Shown here one piece after another: positions 62,649 through 64,000 of a stretch of 64,000 bases of DNA. How positions within the stretch are numbered: position 1 is the stretch's first letter; every line of letters starts with the position of its first letter. The position numbers and the translations under genes are program-made. Source of the DNA: Irpex lacteus (taxonomy: Eukaryota > Basidiomycota > Agaricomycetes > Polyporales > Irpicaceae); contig MQVO02000021.1 in the NCBI GenBank assembly GCA_001986395.2, positions 62,001-126,000 of the forward strand, written 5' to 3'. The notes under the pieces were generated by a model. That model did no database searches. It was not told where the DNA came from and was given only the letters and a program-made list of their open reading frames with translations.

Positions 62649-64000
62649 CTATGAGCGCATGAAGATCTCCACAGGTATTGGCTTGCGTCTGAGCCCAGAG
62701 CTGGCAGTACTGTCGCTGCTGTCACTGCCAAAACCGCTCGACTGTGAGGAGCCGCTGTCTGTGCGCTCGTGTGTGCCTGCCTTCTGTGCGGCGACCGGGG
62801 TTGTCGACGTTCTCTTCAGTTTGAGAGACGATCTGCTCGTCCATGACTTGACCTTGGCAGTCTTCTTAGGGGACTGCAACGAGGCGAGGCTGAAATGAAC
62901 TTTCCATGAAGAAGGGGATAGAGGTGCCTGGCGGATGTCGACGAGCGATGCCAAAGTCGAAGATGACCAACGTGAGCGCAAAACTCGCTGAGGTTCATCA
63001 GAGGTGTACATACCCACGAAGGGACTGTCTGGGAAAGCTGGGGAGACCGGAGTCTCGCGATCGAAGCTGCCTTTGCTGGTCTTCGGCGTGGCGAGTTCGA
63101 CTGGAATGGTGTCCAGGCTGATTGATGCCTGAGAGTAGAGCGAAGTGCTCTTTGGAGTAGGTGGCCACTCTGGACTAGGCAGATTGTCGATCTCGAACTC
63201 CAGCTCTCCGTCGCGCTCATCCAAAAGAGCATCACGGGTTTCCGGCGTGCGAGTGTCGTCAAAGTAGTCAATGTCTGCAGGGATAGCAGAGCGGGGAGGT
63301 GGTCTTAGTGGCTGAGGGCTGACGATGGCGAATGCACTGCTCGGGGTTACGGGCACCGACGAGGGAAGCATAGAAGAAGAGCCTGTAAGGCCCGTACCAA
63401 GGAAGTTGAGGTCCATGGCAGCATTGGCGAGCATAGCCAGTAGCTCCTCTGTCTTCTCCTCCATAGTAGGGGAAGGCGGGGACTCGATGACGATAGGCGG
63501 AGGTGGAGGAGCTCGTGAAGGCATTGCCTGCCGCTGTCTCTGCGGGAACGTTGGATCCAGCTGAGAACTGGGCATACTAGGCACTTGTATAGAGAGGTGA
63601 GAGAGCCCATTGCGCTTACTGCGACTGGCAGTAGAGTGAGGAAGTAGAAGAACAGAGTCCGGACGTGCACGGCGGGTCTCCCTGAGTTGGGGTTCTGGTG
63701 CGGTGGGAGCCATAATGATAATATCACTCAGCTCCTGAGCAAACCATGAAACATCGTCGGAATCACTGTCGTCATCCTCTTCGCGCATCGGGATGGGAGG
63801 GACCACGGACTCTCGTTTACGCGACGGCCATCGCATGTCGGACGCAGACTTTACGTAGTGGACTGAGGCGCGTTGTGACTTGTGCGTGGGTGCCCTGTTC
63901 AAATTGGAATAGGGATGAGGCTTTGCGTGCGATTCGTCGTCGGATGTGGGCGGAGTGGCGGGAGCAAGAGTGGAGACGGTGCTCGCGGTACTTGAGCTAC
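62649..64000 (-). CDS. Pro/Ser-rich protein of unknown function, 5' end outside the window
   Basis: A single open frame runs from the right edge to a TAG at 62649-62651, at least 450 codons with no internal stop. The sequence is Ser/Pro/Thr-rich with short blocks that may be conserved: DDVSWFAQELSDIIIMAP, EEKTEELLAMLANAAMDLNF (a likely amphipathic helix), PPPRSAIPADIDYFDD, and a basic C-terminal stretch (KVKSWTSRSSLKLKR) ending RRKPIPVEIFMRS. I do not recognise a domain. No ATG in a start context lies between 63902 and the edge in this frame, so the true start is beyond 64000 or in another exon. Confidence 0.75.
   Translation of the reverse strand, partial: SSSTASTVSTLAPATPPTSDDESHAKPHPYSNLNRAPTHKSQRASVHYVKSASDMRWPSRKRESVVPPIPMREEDDDSDSDDVSWFAQELSDIIIMAPTAPEPQLRETRRARPDSVLLLPHSTASRSKRNGLSHLSIQVPSMPSSQLDPTFPQRQRQAMPSRAPPPPPIVIESPPSPTMEEKTEELLAMLANAAMDLNFLGTGLTGSSSMLPSSVPVTPSSAFAIVSPQPLRPPPRSAIPADIDYFDDTRTPETRDALLDERDGELEFEIDNLPSPEWPPTPKSTSLYSQASISLDTIPVELATPKTSKGSFDRETPVSPAFPDSPFVGMYTSDEPQRVLRSRWSSSTLASLVDIRQAPLSPSSWKVHFSLASLQSPKKTAKVKSWTSRSSLKLKRTSTTPVAAQKAGTHERTDSGSSQSSGFGSDSSDSTASSGLRRKPIPVEIFMRS

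Overview
The window looks like nuclear DNA of a filamentous basidiomycete, most likely an agaricomycete mushroom or polypore (inference). Genes are dense on both strands and cut by many 50-60 bp GT-AG introns, often with CTAAC/CTGAC-like branch points. There is an F-box/leucine-rich protein with a coiled-coil N-terminus of the kind common in Agaricomycetes, and the housekeeping proteins read as fungal. I saw no rRNA, tRNA, CRISPR array or intact transposon.

Left part (1-13 kb). The first ~1.7 kb has no confident gene. Three head-to-tail paralogues of an unrecognised protein family follow on the minus strand (1911-7250). Only the first is open from end to end: the second has an apparent frameshift and the third an in-frame TGA, both just before the conserved C-terminal tail. 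Next come a bZIP transcription factor (minus) and, divergent from it, a class II eIF4E (4EHP-like) cap-binding protein.

Middle part (13-35 kb). Two small tandem genes made only of SIN3-type PAH1 modules sit directly upstream of, and co-oriented with, the full SIN3 corepressor gene. This is the most unusual feature of the window. Then follow the F-box protein, EPL1 (NuA4 acetyltransferase subunit, with an apparent 1-nt deletion), a sphingoid base-phosphate phosphatase (LCB3 type, minus), a 2.5-kb region with only hints of small spliced transcripts, and a type II P-type cation ATPase.

Right part (35-64 kb). BRR2 (U5 snRNP helicase), HAP3/NF-YB, GPN2, SEC31 (minus), CFT1/CPSF160 (divergent from SEC31), an unknown conserved protein, a RecQ helicase with a 6-nt microexon (minus), and a 5'-truncated proline/serine-rich protein running off the right edge.

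The genes form no single pathway. Transcription and chromatin (SIN3, EPL1, HAP3, bZIP), RNA processing (BRR2, CFT1) and translation (eIF4E2) are well represented, as expected of a gene-dense housekeeping stretch. The accessory signals are the PAH-only array and the unknown tandem trio. Two apparent 1-nt frameshifts next to short homopolymers (EPL1 and trio copy 2) mean assembly errors must be excluded before calling pseudogenes. All exon boundaries were set by eye from splice consensus, reading phase and family conservation.
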